Origin: CAVQFB01 sp963711675
GTDB taxonomy: Bacteria; Acidobacteriota; Terriglobia; Terriglobales; Acidobacteriaceae
Direction: 5' to 3'
NCBI GenBank assembly: GCA_963711675.1
Contig: CAVQFB010000008.1
Coordinates: 222,363-286,362, forward strand
Length of the DNA stretch: 64,000 nt
Shown here: positions 9,055-18,633 of the stretch, piece by piece
How the letters are laid out: each line of letters opens with the position of its first letter
Numbering within the stretch: the first letter of the stretch is position 1
The notes under the pieces: generated by a model
Seen by the model: only the letters and a program-made list of their open reading frames with translations
Told to the model about the DNA's origin: nothing
Database searches by the model: none
Made by a program: the position numbers and the translations under genes

Positions 9055-10592
9055 TCGGGACGTGCTGGCTCGGTCTTTTGACCCGGCGGCGCAGGCAAAG
9101 TGATATTCCTGCTCTTGGCCTTCAGATCACGATAGATTTTCGCCTCGCGGTCCGCATCGTCTTTCTGCCCCACGGCGCGATACGCCGACTGGAGCTGGTA
9201 GTGAACCGGCTCGAGCTCTGGCCTGAGCCGGGCCGCGGCCTCAAGGTAAGGAATCGCCTCGGCTGGCTTTCCCGTGCGCAACAATTCCTTGCCCAACTCA
9301 TAGTTTGCTTCCGGATGGTCGGGCTTGGCAGCTAATACCTTGTGCAGCCACTCGACCGCCTCCTGGTTCTGAGACTGCTGCAACAACACAAAAGCGAGGT
9401 GATACTCCGAGTCGGTGTTACCCGGATCAAGTTGGAGCTCGCTGCGAAATTCCTGAGTTGCCTCTGCAGGATTGTCCTGGCGAATCAGGGCAAGCCCGGC
9501 AAGATAGTGGGCGCCCAGGAGCTTGGGATAAGCCACCAGGGCTTTGTGGCAAGCGTCCACAGTGCGCGGATAATTGCCCATTTGTGACCATGACTGTGCG
9601 ACGAGAATCCAGGTTTCGCTCGGCAGCTGCTGTTTCTCTAATTTGTCGAGAAGCGCGGTCGCGTCAGGATATTTGTTGATCTTGACCAGCGAGGCAGCCC
9701 AGGCGTAAGCCAGCTCGGGTTGATCCCACACTGCGTCCCCAAGGGGCGTGAAGGTCTGAACCGCCTCCGCAAATGCGCTCGTGGCGAACTGTGACATGGC
9801 CAGCACCGAACGCGCCACTTTGTCGCCTGGAGCGGCTGCCACCACCGGACGCAAAGCGCGAACCGCCTCCGGGTAGTCTGATAGACGGACGGCAGCCATG
9901 CCGATGTTCCGCATAAGTCCGGGAGTGTCAGGATTCCACCGTTCGGCTTCGTGAAAATGGTTCATCGCCAACGAATAACTCTGTTGACGGGCTTCGTTGG
10001 CGCCGAGGCCATTGAAGGCGATAGCCAGGATCTTAGCCAGTTCCTGCTCGCGCGCAGTTTCCCGCGGAGCCGTCGTGCCGGTCGATTCGCGGGTGGTCTC
10101 GCTGGCGCCGGAGCGCACGGGTGACTGTGCAATCTGGAGTCGCTTGCGGGTCTTGGGCAAATCTTCAAAGGCAAGTGATCGGCCGTAAAGCTCGACGGCT
10201 TCCCGTGAGTTGTGTTGAGTGAAACGGAGGTCGCCGATTTGTCGTAGAGCCAGGGCGATGACATGACGAGCGGCGGCTGAAATAGGTGATGCGTCGCCCG
10301 ATCGATTTGCAGAGTCAAGCGCTGTCAGTGCGGCTCGCAACTCTGACGCGTCGGCGGCCGTCGCCGCGAAAGACGCGGGTACTTTGGATGTGAAAGCTTT
10401 TTGTTGCTGCGCACTGAGGAAGGGGCAAGCCAGGAAGATGGCACACAGCCCGAGAACGCCCAGATGTCGATCGTAAGCTGTAGCAGAAGGGAAGTGGGGA
10501 ACTCTGGTTTTCGGCGTGATGCCTGGCGAAAGTGCCACTCGAACCACCTGTTTCCAGGAGCAGACACTAACCGGCAGGACTCGTGGAGTCAA
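9051..10592 (-). CDS. Secreted tetratricopeptide-repeat protein
   Basis: This TPR protein of up to 513 residues has a hydrophobic export segment (LGVLGLCAIFLACPFLSAQ) near residues 45-63 and TPR units through the rest, for example AIPYLEAAARLRPELEPVHYQLQSAY. It is a likely periplasmic scaffold for the co-translated CRTAC1 protein. The start is uncertain. The longest frame begins at a TTG inside the hairpin downstream of the receptor gene, so an internal GTG (for example at 10538) is more plausible. Function beyond protein-protein scaffolding cannot be stated. Confidence 0.83.
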   Translation of the reverse strand: MTPRVLPVSVCSWKQVVRVALSPGITPKTRVPHFPSATAYDRHLGVLGLCAIFLACPFLSAQQQKAFTSKVPASFAATAADASELRAALTALDSANRSGDASPISAAARHVIALALRQIGDLRFTQHNSREAVELYGRSLAFEDLPKTRKRLQIAQSPVRSGASETTRESTGTTAPRETAREQELAKILAIAFNGLGANEARQQSYSLAMNHFHEAERWNPDTPGLMRNIGMAAVRLSDYPEAVRALRPVVAAAPGDKVARSVLAMSQFATSAFAEAVQTFTPLGDAVWDQPELAYAWAASLVKINKYPDATALLDKLEKQQLPSETWILVAQSWSQMGNYPRTVDACHKALVAYPKLLGAHYLAGLALIRQDNPAEATQEFRSELQLDPGNTDSEYHLAFVLLQQSQNQEAVEWLHKVLAAKPDHPEANYELGKELLRTGKPAEAIPYLEAAARLRPELEPVHYQLQSAYRAVGQKDDADREAKIYRDLKAKSRNITLPAPPGQKTEPARPE

Positions 10593-10603
10593 GCCCTGCC
10601 GGT
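10570..10603 (-). terminator. Strong hairpin just downstream of the TonB receptor gene
   Basis: ACCGGCAGG (10570-10578) pairs perfectly with CCTGCCGGT (10595-10603). An inner stem GACTC/GAGTC with a GTG loop lies inside it (10578-10590). It starts about 28 bases past the receptor stop. No U-tract follows, so it may be a partial terminator or an mRNA 3'-end stabiliser that lowers expression of the downstream TPR and CRTAC1 genes relative to the receptor. Confidence 0.65.
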
Positions 10604-10630
10604 CAGAGGTTGTGGATCTCAGCCAGATGA

Positions 10631-13600
10631 TCAGAAGATAAACTTCAAACCATACTGGAATTCACGATCGTTATTGTTCACGATACCCGTTGCAGCCAGA
10701 GTGCTGCCAGCCTGCTGCACCGTGATCAGATTGTTGGTTGCGCTGCAGGCCTGATACTTGCCAGCGCTATTCGCCGAACCGCAATTGACCGATCCGATCG
10801 GATTGCCGTTCGCGTTCGGTGCAAAGTTGGGGTGGTTGAAGAAGTTGAATGCATCCATGTGGAACTGCAGGCTCAACCTCTCGCCGATCTTCCAGGTCTT
10901 GCGCAGCGAGAAGTCGTCGTTGACGAATTTCGGACCATCACAAAAGCCCGGAGGCTCGTTGCCCAAGGTTCCAATCGTTTGTCCGACGACGGTAAACGCC
11001 GCAGGATTGTAGATGTTAGGTCCCTTGCTCCCGGCGGTGCAGCTCGTGCCGGTGATGAAGGGACGCCGGTTGGAGCCAGGAGCCCACGGTGGACCCGCGT
11101 TGCCGGTTCCGTACAGAGCGTTCAGGTTTGACACCTGGCCGGGCGCCAAGCCCGCGGTATTCTCCCCCAATCCGGAGGCGAATATCGTCGTGGAAGGTCC
11201 CGACTCTGCGGTCAGAATCGTAGCCAGTTGCCAATCGCCGAAGGCCCCGCGCACGAATGTGTTCTGTCCCTTCAGTCCGGGCAAGGGCACGACTACATTC
11301 GCGACAAAGATGTGCGGACGATTGATCTGGGTGCGGCCATTATCCAGGCTGGGATTCGTTCCCAGGGTCAAAGTCTGGTAGTTGGCCGTGCCGTTGGACT
11401 CGTCAAGCGGAACATTCCCCATCGACTTGGAATAAGTGTAGGAGAAGTTCATGGTAGCGCCCTTGATCCGAGCCTTAAACAAGGTTTGCAAGGCGTTGTA
11501 ATGGGCATCGCCGAGATGTGACCACCACGTCAGGAAACCGAAGTTCGAATAAGGCCGCAACGAATTACAGTTGCTCATGAAGGCGCAGGCGCCCCACGAG
11601 GATTGTGGCACTTCGTTGATGTCAGAGGTGGTGAGCTGGTGGATTGCCCGGTTGCCCACATACGCTACCTGCAGGCTGGTTTCTCGAGCAAAGCTATGCT
11701 CCACGCTCACGTTCCACTGCCAGGAGTTGGGGATATTGGTCCCCGGGTCTATACCTCCCGTTGGAGACGTTTGAGCGGTCGCGAACTGGCTGGCCGAAAG
11801 CGAAGCACCATCCAGGGTTCGGGTGTAGCCGTTGGCGTTGAGCGCGAACGGCGCATTGCTCGACAGGGTGTAGATTGCGGTTCTGTCGCGCTGGAAGAAC
11901 TGGCCGACACCGGCGCGAATTGCCGTATTTCCATCCCCCATCAAGTCGTATGCGACACCCAGCCGAGGCGCAAACAGGTGATAGTTCTGGTTGCGCAGGT
12001 ACTTGTTCGGTCCGGGTACGCCAGCGGTAAAGGTGGTTCCGAAGGTATTGTTGGTTTTAATGCAGGGATTCGTACCGGGAACGATCCACAATCCATTGCA
12101 AGCGTCCGTAGCGGGCAGGGCTGGATTGTAGAGTGATGGTTGGAAGCTGGTCTGTTGACCGTTCAGCGCATACGGAGTGAGCAGTATGGAATACCGCACA
12201 CCGTAGTCCAAAGTCAGCTTCCGGTTGACCTTCCACGAATCTCCAGCATAGAGTTCGTAGTCGCGCCAACGGACCTGGTTGTAGATGTCGGTGGATGTTT
12301 CGGAGACTCCACTGAATGTGTTACCCACAAGCATGGCATTGGCCAGAGCCATGCCCGTCGGAATACTCGCATTCGAGTCCCTGGTGTTGAAGTTTGCCCG
12401 CTCTGCGCTGCCGCCTCCAGTGTCTTCATTCTTGAGGTTGAAGCCCATAAAGCCGCCAAACTTCAGAGTGTGGTTGCGATAAATCCACGACACATCATCC
12501 CGCACGTTGTACAGGTCCTGCTTGTTGTTCCACGGAGCGATCATCTGAGGTGGACCACCGCCTATTGAGGCGCCGCAGGAATTCCCGCAATTGACGACGG
12601 GAATGCCGACGGAATGGGTCTTCAGATCTGACGGGAACAAGGTCGGGAAAGCTGTGTTCAGGGTGGCCGCAAGACCCGGATCGGTTCCACCGGGAGTGAT
12701 GTTGATGCGATTGTTGGAATAAGAGAACTCCGCATCGTTGATCAGCTTGGAGCCAATGGTGGTCGTGATCTTGGCCACGATCGACTTCGAGGGCTGCGCC
12801 CAGTTGCTTTCGAGTTGCGGGAACTGGTCATCACCCCAGTAGCCCGCGGACGGCGCTGGGTTGATCCACGCATCCTGGGTGTAGCGGAACATAATCGTGT
12901 TGTTCTTGGTGAGGTTGAAGTCGGCGCGCGCATTTTCCTGTCTCCAGTTCAAATGCGTGCTGGGATTCTGCAGCCAGTTGGCGCAACCGGCAGAGCCGGC
13001 CGCGGCAGTGCCAACCCCGGGAGCGGTGAGCGGGCAGCTCAGATTGGGCAGGGGGAAGTTCCCCATGTCGGCAATCATGCCCTGCAGAGGTTGAGCAATC
13101 ACCCATGGCTTTCCCGCTGCCTGGTATTGCGCAGGAATAGCGGTCAGGGTGTCGCCGCAGCTTATCCCACCGGAGAAGTCCCCAGTGCGCTCACCAGCGG
13201 TTGGTACGCAACCGGTACGATGAACACCCCGGACTTCGCGGTTCCACTCCTGGCTCCAGAAGAAGAACAGCTTGTCCTTCTTGATGGGGCCGCCAAAGGA
13301 GTATCCGAAGTCGTTACGGCGAAGGATCGCCTTGTCGGCGTTCGGATTGGCGTAAACGCTGTTAGTACTCGGATTGAAAACGCCAGCAGCGCGATCGGAT
13401 GCCGCCTGCCTGGCCGAGAACCAGTCATAAGCGTTGAGCTTGTCGTTGCGCCCGATATAGAAGCCGCTTCCATGAAACTGGTTGCTTCCTCCACGCGTAA
13501 CGATGTTGATGACTCCGCCCGACGCTTGTCCATACTCCGGACCGTAAGCATTGCGCAGCATCTTGAATTCCGCGATGGATTCAAGCGACGGATAGATCAG

Positions 13601-14230
13601 GATGGTTCGGTTGGAACCTACGTCATTGTTGTTGGCGCCGTCCACCAGGAACAGGTTGTTCGCCATGGAGTTTCCGTTGATGCTGAAGTCCACGCCGCCT
13701 TTCAAACCCTTGCCCACGGCGTCGAACGTTCTGGCGGAGGAGACTCCCGGCTGCAGTTGCGTCAATTCCACGAAGTTACGGCCGTTTAGGGGCAGGTTTC
13801 GCACCTGCGAGCCTTCGACCACTTCGCCGAGTTGAGCACTGTCTGTCTGCACCTGAATGGCATTGGCCTCGACGGTGACTTGCTCCGTCGTCTTGCCCAG
13901 TTTGAGTTGCACATTCACCAAAGACGTGCTGGCTACGTGCAATTCGACGTTACTGGTAACCGCCTCGCTGTAACCCATCTGCCGCACCCTGATCTGATAG
14001 GTGCCCGCTGGCAGCTCGGCAGCAACATATTCGCCCATGTCGTTGGTTGTCACATTGCGAACCAATCCGGTCGCAGGATTGTTGATGGTGATGTTGGCGC
14101 CCGAAATAACTGCGCCACTGGGGTCTGTCACCACGCCGCTGATCGTTCCGGTGATTTGGCCATACAGCGGGGTGAGTAACAAGAATAATGAGCATGCAAC
14201 TATGAATAGCCGGCTACTCCATCGTTTCAT
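10631..14230 (-). CDS. Oar-like TonB-dependent receptor with carboxypeptidase regulatory-like domain
   Basis: This is a 1199-residue outer-membrane protein. A signal peptide (about residues 1-24, ending PLYGQ) is followed by a carboxypeptidase regulatory-like domain (GTISGVVTDPSGAVISGANITI, residues about 27-115). A plug region (RNLPLNGRNFVELTQLQPGV, near 140-160, and GGVINIVTRGG near 240) and a long beta-barrel ending in YGLKFIF follow. The terminal aromatic is typical of outer-membrane insertion. Acidobacteria carry many such paralogues. They are presumed to import large substrates or act in adhesion, and the substrate is unknown. The ATG is preceded by GAGGATGAGAA. The gene heads a minus-strand group with the TPR and CRTAC1 genes. 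Confidence 0.93.
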   Translation of the reverse strand: MKRWSSRLFIVACSLFLLLTPLYGQITGTISGVVTDPSGAVISGANITINNPATGLVRNVTTNDMGEYVAAELPAGTYQIRVRQMGYSEAVTSNVELHVASTSLVNVQLKLGKTTEQVTVEANAIQVQTDSAQLGEVVEGSQVRNLPLNGRNFVELTQLQPGVSSARTFDAVGKGLKGGVDFSINGNSMANNLFLVDGANNNDVGSNRTILIYPSLESIAEFKMLRNAYGPEYGQASGGVINIVTRGGSNQFHGSGFYIGRNDKLNAYDWFSARQAASDRAAGVFNPSTNSVYANPNADKAILRRNDFGYSFGGPIKKDKLFFFWSQEWNREVRGVHRTGCVPTAGERTGDFSGGISCGDTLTAIPAQYQAAGKPWVIAQPLQGMIADMGNFPLPNLSCPLTAPGVGTAAAGSAGCANWLQNPSTHLNWRQENARADFNLTKNNTIMFRYTQDAWINPAPSAGYWGDDQFPQLESNWAQPSKSIVAKITTTIGSKLINDAEFSYSNNRINITPGGTDPGLAATLNTAFPTLFPSDLKTHSVGIPVVNCGNSCGASIGGGPPQMIAPWNNKQDLYNVRDDVSWIYRNHTLKFGGFMGFNLKNEDTGGGSAERANFNTRDSNASIPTGMALANAMLVGNTFSGVSETSTDIYNQVRWRDYELYAGDSWKVNRKLTLDYGVRYSILLTPYALNGQQTSFQPSLYNPALPATDACNGLWIVPGTNPCIKTNNTFGTTFTAGVPGPNKYLRNQNYHLFAPRLGVAYDLMGDGNTAIRAGVGQFFQRDRTAIYTLSSNAPFALNANGYTRTLDGASLSASQFATAQTSPTGGIDPGTNIPNSWQWNVSVEHSFARETSLQVAYVGNRAIHQLTTSDINEVPQSSWGACAFMSNCNSLRPYSNFGFLTWWSHLGDAHYNALQTLFKARIKGATMNFSYTYSKSMGNVPLDESNGTANYQTLTLGTNPSLDNGRTQINRPHIFVANVVVPLPGLKGQNTFVRGAFGDWQLATILTAESGPSTTIFASGLGENTAGLAPGQVSNLNALYGTGNAGPPWAPGSNRRPFITGTSCTAGSKGPNIYNPAAFTVVGQTIGTLGNEPPGFCDGPKFVNDDFSLRKTWKIGERLSLQFHMDAFNFFNHPNFAPNANGNPIGSVNCGSANSAGKYQACSATNNLITVQQAGSTLAATGIVNNNDREFQYGLKFIF

Positions 14231-14747
14231 TTCTCATCCTCGTTTCGCACGGTGTCACAAGCGCCCGCAGGCTGCGACTGTGAACCGTTATCGAGTGAGC
14301 AGCTTGCAACTCACCCGTAGTTTTAATAGCAACAATAACGATTTTGTGCGCTACAACGAATCATTACGCGATACCGCGCAGCGCCTGTCAACGTAAAACT
14401 TCCTAGCAACCTGGCAAGCGATGCCAAAACAGGAAGTGAGCGCCAGGTGCGTTGCTCATACCAAAATCCGGAGTGTGCGTGTTAAAAACGGGAGCCCGTA
14501 GTGGCCAAATTCTCCACGCACTTATGAGATTTAGAACTTCGCGTGTGAATCTTGGGAGCGTCAGTCGCTTCAGAGTGAGAGCTACGGCGCTTCAGTTGGC
14601 AAAACTGGTCGGACCGCAGCCGATCCGGCTTTGCCTCCCAGCGTGCCATCATCCCCCATCGCCATCGCGCTGTCCGTATCAATGATCACAGCAGGTTAGT
14701 ACGTACGTCACAGCGTTTGGGTTATCCGGCGCTTAAGCTCGAAGCGC
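14231..14747. other. Divergent intergenic region without a recognisable gene
   Basis: This stretch of about 517 bases separates the divergently transcribed receptor and DAHP synthase genes and must hold both promoters. Short open frames here have no coding signature. I could not fix -35/-10 boxes with confidence. Confidence 0.5.
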
Positions 14748-15629
14748 GTGAACCCTCACTGGAACGGGCAGTTCTCCTGCTTTCATCTGGTCGCCAAGAC
14801 GGACGAGCATCCTGCGACGGTGGTACAGGTGCGCGACATCGAAATCGGAGGCGACGATTTCGTTGTCATGGCGGGCCCGTGTGCCGTGGAATCCGAGCGG
14901 CAGCTGTTGGAGACCGCCGAGTCCGTTGCCGCTGCAGGCGCCCGCATTCTGCGCGGTGGGGCTTACAAGCCGCGCTCCTCTCCTTATTCCTTTCAGGGTT
15001 TGGGCGTCGACGGCCTGAAACTGCTGCGCAAGGCGCGCGAAGCCACGGGCTTAGCCATCGTGACCGAGGCGATGTGTCCGGAAGATGTAGAACTGATCGC
15101 GGAATACGCCGACATCATGCAGGTGGGCACGCGCAGCATGGAAAACTACGCGCTGCTCGAGGCTCTGGGCCGGTGCGGACGTCCCGTGCTGCTGAAGCGC
15201 GGAATGACTGCCACCTTGGAAGACTTGCTGCGCTCGGCACAGGTCATCGTGATGAACGGCAATCCGGACGTGATCCTGTGCGAGCGGGGAATCCGCACCT
15301 TCGAGACCGCCACCCGCAATACTCTGGACATTGCAGCCGTGCCGGTGTTGAAGACGGTGTCACACCTGCCGGTGATCGTCGACCCCAGCCATGCCTGCGG
15401 AGTGCGCTCCCTCGTTCCGGTGTTGGCGCGGGCAGCGGCGGTTGTGGGCGCCGACGGACTGCTGGTGGAAGTCCATCCTGCACCAGACCAGGCGCTCAGC
15501 GACGGAGTCCAGTCGCTCACTTTCTCTCAATTCCACGAAATGATGGATGATTTGCAGCCTTACCTGGCGCTACGAGGGGAAGCGCACGAGTTTCGCGAGC
15601 AACTAACCGTAGGCCGGGGCGGACGCTGA
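14748..15629 (+). CDS. aroF: 3-deoxy-7-phosphoheptulonate (DAHP) synthase, AroF/AroA-beta type
   Basis: This 293-residue class I-beta DAHP synthase condenses phosphoenolpyruvate with erythrose 4-phosphate, the first step of the shikimate pathway. Motifs seen are MAGPCAVES, RGGAYKPRSSPYSFQG, EAMCPEDVELI, LLKRGM and the metal site VDPSHACGVRSLV. The family often carries an N-terminal ferredoxin-like regulatory domain. Here the protein begins right at the short linker before the barrel, so it may be feedback-insensitive, or the true start may lie upstream. The stop overlaps the next start (TGATG), coupling it to a periplasmic c-haem protein. That is an unusual partner for a housekeeping aromatic enzyme. 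Confidence 0.93.
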   Translation: MNPHWNGQFSCFHLVAKTDEHPATVVQVRDIEIGGDDFVVMAGPCAVESERQLLETAESVAAAGARILRGGAYKPRSSPYSFQGLGVDGLKLLRKAREATGLAIVTEAMCPEDVELIAEYADIMQVGTRSMENYALLEALGRCGRPVLLKRGMTATLEDLLRSAQVIVMNGNPDVILCERGIRTFETATRNTLDIAAVPVLKTVSHLPVIVDPSHACGVRSLVPVLARAAAVVGADGLLVEVHPAPDQALSDGVQSLTFSQFHEMMDDLQPYLALRGEAHEFREQLTVGRGGR

Positions 15630-16987
15630 TGCCAAGCAGGTTCATCGCCAGCTGTGCGCTCGTCTTGGCAAGTTGCATTCTCATGGGGTCGCAGAAGACT
15701 CCATCCCCAACATTGGCCGTCAACCCCCTCCTCTATACCGTAGCCCCCGGCTACGAGCCCCTCGCTTGGATGCGTGGCGGAGATCGCTTTCCCCTTGGGA
15801 GCACGATCTTCAGACAGACAGGAAGTGCGAAGGAGCCGCTCGCCAAGAATGTTGCGGCATCTTCCGATCCCTCGGTCTCTTTCGACGGGGAACGCGTCAT
15901 CTTCGCAGGCAAGCACACCACGGGTGATCACTGGCAAATCTGGGAAATCTCCCTCTCGACCGGCGAAGCAAGGCGTATCACATCTTGTCGTGACGACTGC
16001 GTTCGGCCGCTCTACCTGCCCGAAGATCGTGTTGTGTATGCGCACAAGCTCGACGGTCGATTCGTGCTTGAAGTTGCGCCACTCGCCGGTGGGAGTGCGA
16101 CACCGCTGACTTACGCTCCCGGTAATTTTCTTCCGACAGATGTGCTGCGTGACGGCCGCGTGCTCTTTGAAGCTTCCTATCCGTTTGGGAATGCGACTGC
16201 TTCGGAGCTTTACACCGTTTACACCGACGGTAGCGGGGTCGAGTCTTATCGCTGCGATCACGCAAACACTCGTCACGCCGGCAGGCAATTGGCGTCTGCG
16301 GACATTGTCTTTGCGCGTGAGCGCGGATTGGCAAAATTTACCTCTGCCCTTGCCCACGAAACGGACATCGCGGCGCCTGCGGGAGAATACGCCGGCGATG
16401 TGGTTGAGACGAACTCAGGCGAATGGCTGTTCTCACGCCGCGCGGATCAGACGAAAAGATTCCACTTGGAGAGCTGGAAGCCGGGATCACCAAGCGCAAG
16501 AATACTAGTGGCAGAGAAAAATGCCGATGTCGTCCAGCCAGTTCTGCTGTCGGCACGACACGTCCCTAACCGGCATCCATCCGGGCTGCACGACTGGACT
16601 TATGCCAACCTGCTCTGCCTGAACGCATACACCTCGAAGTATCGCTTCGCCCGCGAATCGATCAGCTCCGCACAGCTCTACACGCAGGACAGTACGGGTG
16701 AACCCAAGCTGTTAGGGAGCACCGCCGTCGAGAAGGATGGTTCTTTCTATCTGCGGGTGCCCGCCGATCAACCTCTGCGAATCGAGTTGCTGGACTCGGC
16801 CGGCAAAAGCCTGAAAAAAGAAGAGGGCTGGTTCTGGCTGCGCCGCGGCGAGCAACGAGTCTGCGTCGGATGTCATGCCGGCCCGGAGACCGCGCCGGAA
16901 AACGCCGTGCCCATGGTTTTGCGGCGTTCCATCATTCCCGCCGACATGACACGGACTTCGGCGCTCGCCCAGGCAGGAGGGAAGTAG
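15629..16987 (+). CDS. Periplasmic PD40/TolB-like propeller protein with a C-terminal CxxCH haem site
   Basis: This 452-residue exported protein has an N-terminal hydrophobic signal (ALVLASCILMG). The Cys in LASC could be a lipobox, making it a lipoprotein. The body has PD40-like repeats (for example DPSVSFDGERVIFAGK), and near the end lie EEGWFWLRRGEQRVCVGCHAGPE and then ENAVP. The single CVGCH is a c-type haem site. This arrangement (propeller, then a solute-contact WFW...CxGCH region) resembles the propeller/haem part of hydrazine-synthase-alpha-like proteins, but I cannot assign an activity. It is coupled to DAHP synthase (TGATG) and lies one base before the CRTAC1 gene. Confidence 0.75.
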   Translation: MPSRFIASCALVLASCILMGSQKTPSPTLAVNPLLYTVAPGYEPLAWMRGGDRFPLGSTIFRQTGSAKEPLAKNVAASSDPSVSFDGERVIFAGKHTTGDHWQIWEISLSTGEARRITSCRDDCVRPLYLPEDRVVYAHKLDGRFVLEVAPLAGGSATPLTYAPGNFLPTDVLRDGRVLFEASYPFGNATASELYTVYTDGSGVESYRCDHANTRHAGRQLASADIVFARERGLAKFTSALAHETDIAAPAGEYAGDVVETNSGEWLFSRRADQTKRFHLESWKPGSPSARILVAEKNADVVQPVLLSARHVPNRHPSGLHDWTYANLLCLNAYTSKYRFARESISSAQLYTQDSTGEPKLLGSTAVEKDGSFYLRVPADQPLRIELLDSAGKSLKKEEGWFWLRRGEQRVCVGCHAGPETAPENAVPMVLRRSIIPADMTRTSALAQAGGK

Positions 16988-16988
16988 C

Positions 16989-18633
16989 TTGCTCAGAAGC
17001 CTGCTCCTATCTTTATTACTTGCCTCCACGGCATTATTCGCCTCTTCGGCGCTCGCGCAGGCGCCACCACCGGGCACGATTCGCTTCGAAGATGCAACCT
17101 CTGCTTCCGGAATTCACTTCACTCACAGCTTCGGGGCCGAGAAACTCGGCTCGCTGCTCGAGAGCACCGGCGGTGGCTGCGTCTGGTTCGACTATAACAA
17201 TGATGGATTCCCCGATCTCTACGTAGTCTCCGGCAAGCCGTTGGAGCCCGGCTTTCACCCGTATCCCCTCAAAACGCCGCCCGCCGTTGCGCCGCACAAC
17301 CATCTCTATCGCAACAACGGGAACGGCACATTCACGGACGTGACCGACCAGGCAGGTGTCGGCGCGGATATGTACGGAATGGCCGCCATCGCAGCCGACT
17401 TTGATAACGATGGCTTCACCGATCTCTTAGTGACCGGCTACGGTCGCGCGATTCTTTATCGCAACAAAGGCGACGGCACGTTTGAGGATGTGACGGCCAA
17501 AGCCGGCATCAAGGTCGACGGGTGGTCGATCAGCTCCGCCTGGCTGGACTACGACCGCGACGGCTGCGTGGATCTGTTCGTCGGCCGCTACGTGAAGTTC
17601 GATCCCAAGTACCGCAACTATTACCCGGCTGACAACTATCCCGGGCCGCTCGACTACGAAGGCGACACGAACCGCCTCTATCACAACAACTGCAACGGCA
17701 CCTTCACCGACGTGACCGACAAATCCGGCATCGGCGCTTACAAAGGCCGAACCATGGGAGTGGCCGCCGCCGACTATGACGGCGACGGATTTCCGGACAT
17801 CTACGTCGCCAACGACAAGACCGAGAACTTTCTTTTCCATAACAAGCACGACGGCACCTTTGAAGAAGTTGCGGCGGACATGGGGGTCGCGTACGGGCAA
17901 AACGGCGAGATGACATCGGCCATGGGTCCCATGTTTGCGGACATTACCGGCAATGGCCATCTCGACCTCTGGGTGACCGATTCGAAATATGACCGCCTGA
18001 TGCGGAACGCCGGCAAGGACGGGTTTGAGGACATCAGCGCCAGCTCAGGTATTTCTGCGGCAAGCGGCCAGTATGTGAGCTGGGGCAGCGGCATTTTTGA
18101 TTTCGACAACGACGGTCTGCTCGACATCCTGGTCTTCCACGGTGGCCTCATCCACATGGTGCCGCAGGAGCACTCGCTGTTCCGCGGATTAGGCAGTGGC
18201 AAATTCGCGGACGTTTCCCGCGAAGCCGGGCCGGTGCTCGATGTGAAGACTGTGGCGCGCGGGGCGTGCTTTGCCGACTATGACAACGACGGCAAAGTGG
18301 ATGCGTTCGTCGTGAATCTCGGCGCGCCCGCCACGCTGCTGCACAACGTCTCACAGAACAGGAATCACTGGATCGCCGTCCAGCTCAAGGGCACAAAGAG
18401 CAACCGGGACGGAATCGGCGCCTTGGTGACGGTCGTCGCAGGCGGTCAGCAAGCAAATCGCGGAGCACACCGCAGGCTCCGGCTATCTATCGCAGAATGA
18501 CGGACGAGTTCACTTTGGGCTCGGCGCAAATTCAAAGATCGACAAGTTGACGGTTCGCTGGCCCAGCGGCCGCGAGCAGGTTCTGGACAACGTAGCAGCA
18601 GATCGTGTGCAGGTCGTGGAGGAGCCCAAATGA
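16989..18633 (+). CDS. CRTAC1/ASPIC-UnbV FG-GAP repeat protein, frameshifted near its end
   Basis: This is a secreted protein of about 548 residues. It has a signal peptide (ending SALAQ), six or so FG-GAP units (DYNNDGFPDLYVVSG, DFDNDGFTDLLVTG, DYDGDGFPDIYVAND), and a C-terminal ASPIC/UnbV domain. One extra base near 18447-18450 sends the frame to a stop at 18500. Skipping it restores the family ending (YLSQNDGRVHFGLG, then LTVRWPSG) and a stop at 18631-18633. That stop overlaps the next ATG as ATGA, which independently supports the repaired frame. It is a paralogue of the protein at 7266-9054. Its role is probably extracellular calcium-dependent binding; not established. Confidence 0.88.

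Noticed and set aside
12815..13789. 324-codon plus-strand open frame inside the TonB receptor gene
   Set aside because: It is antisense to a clear receptor gene, its translation is low-complexity, and it has no RBS or family signature.
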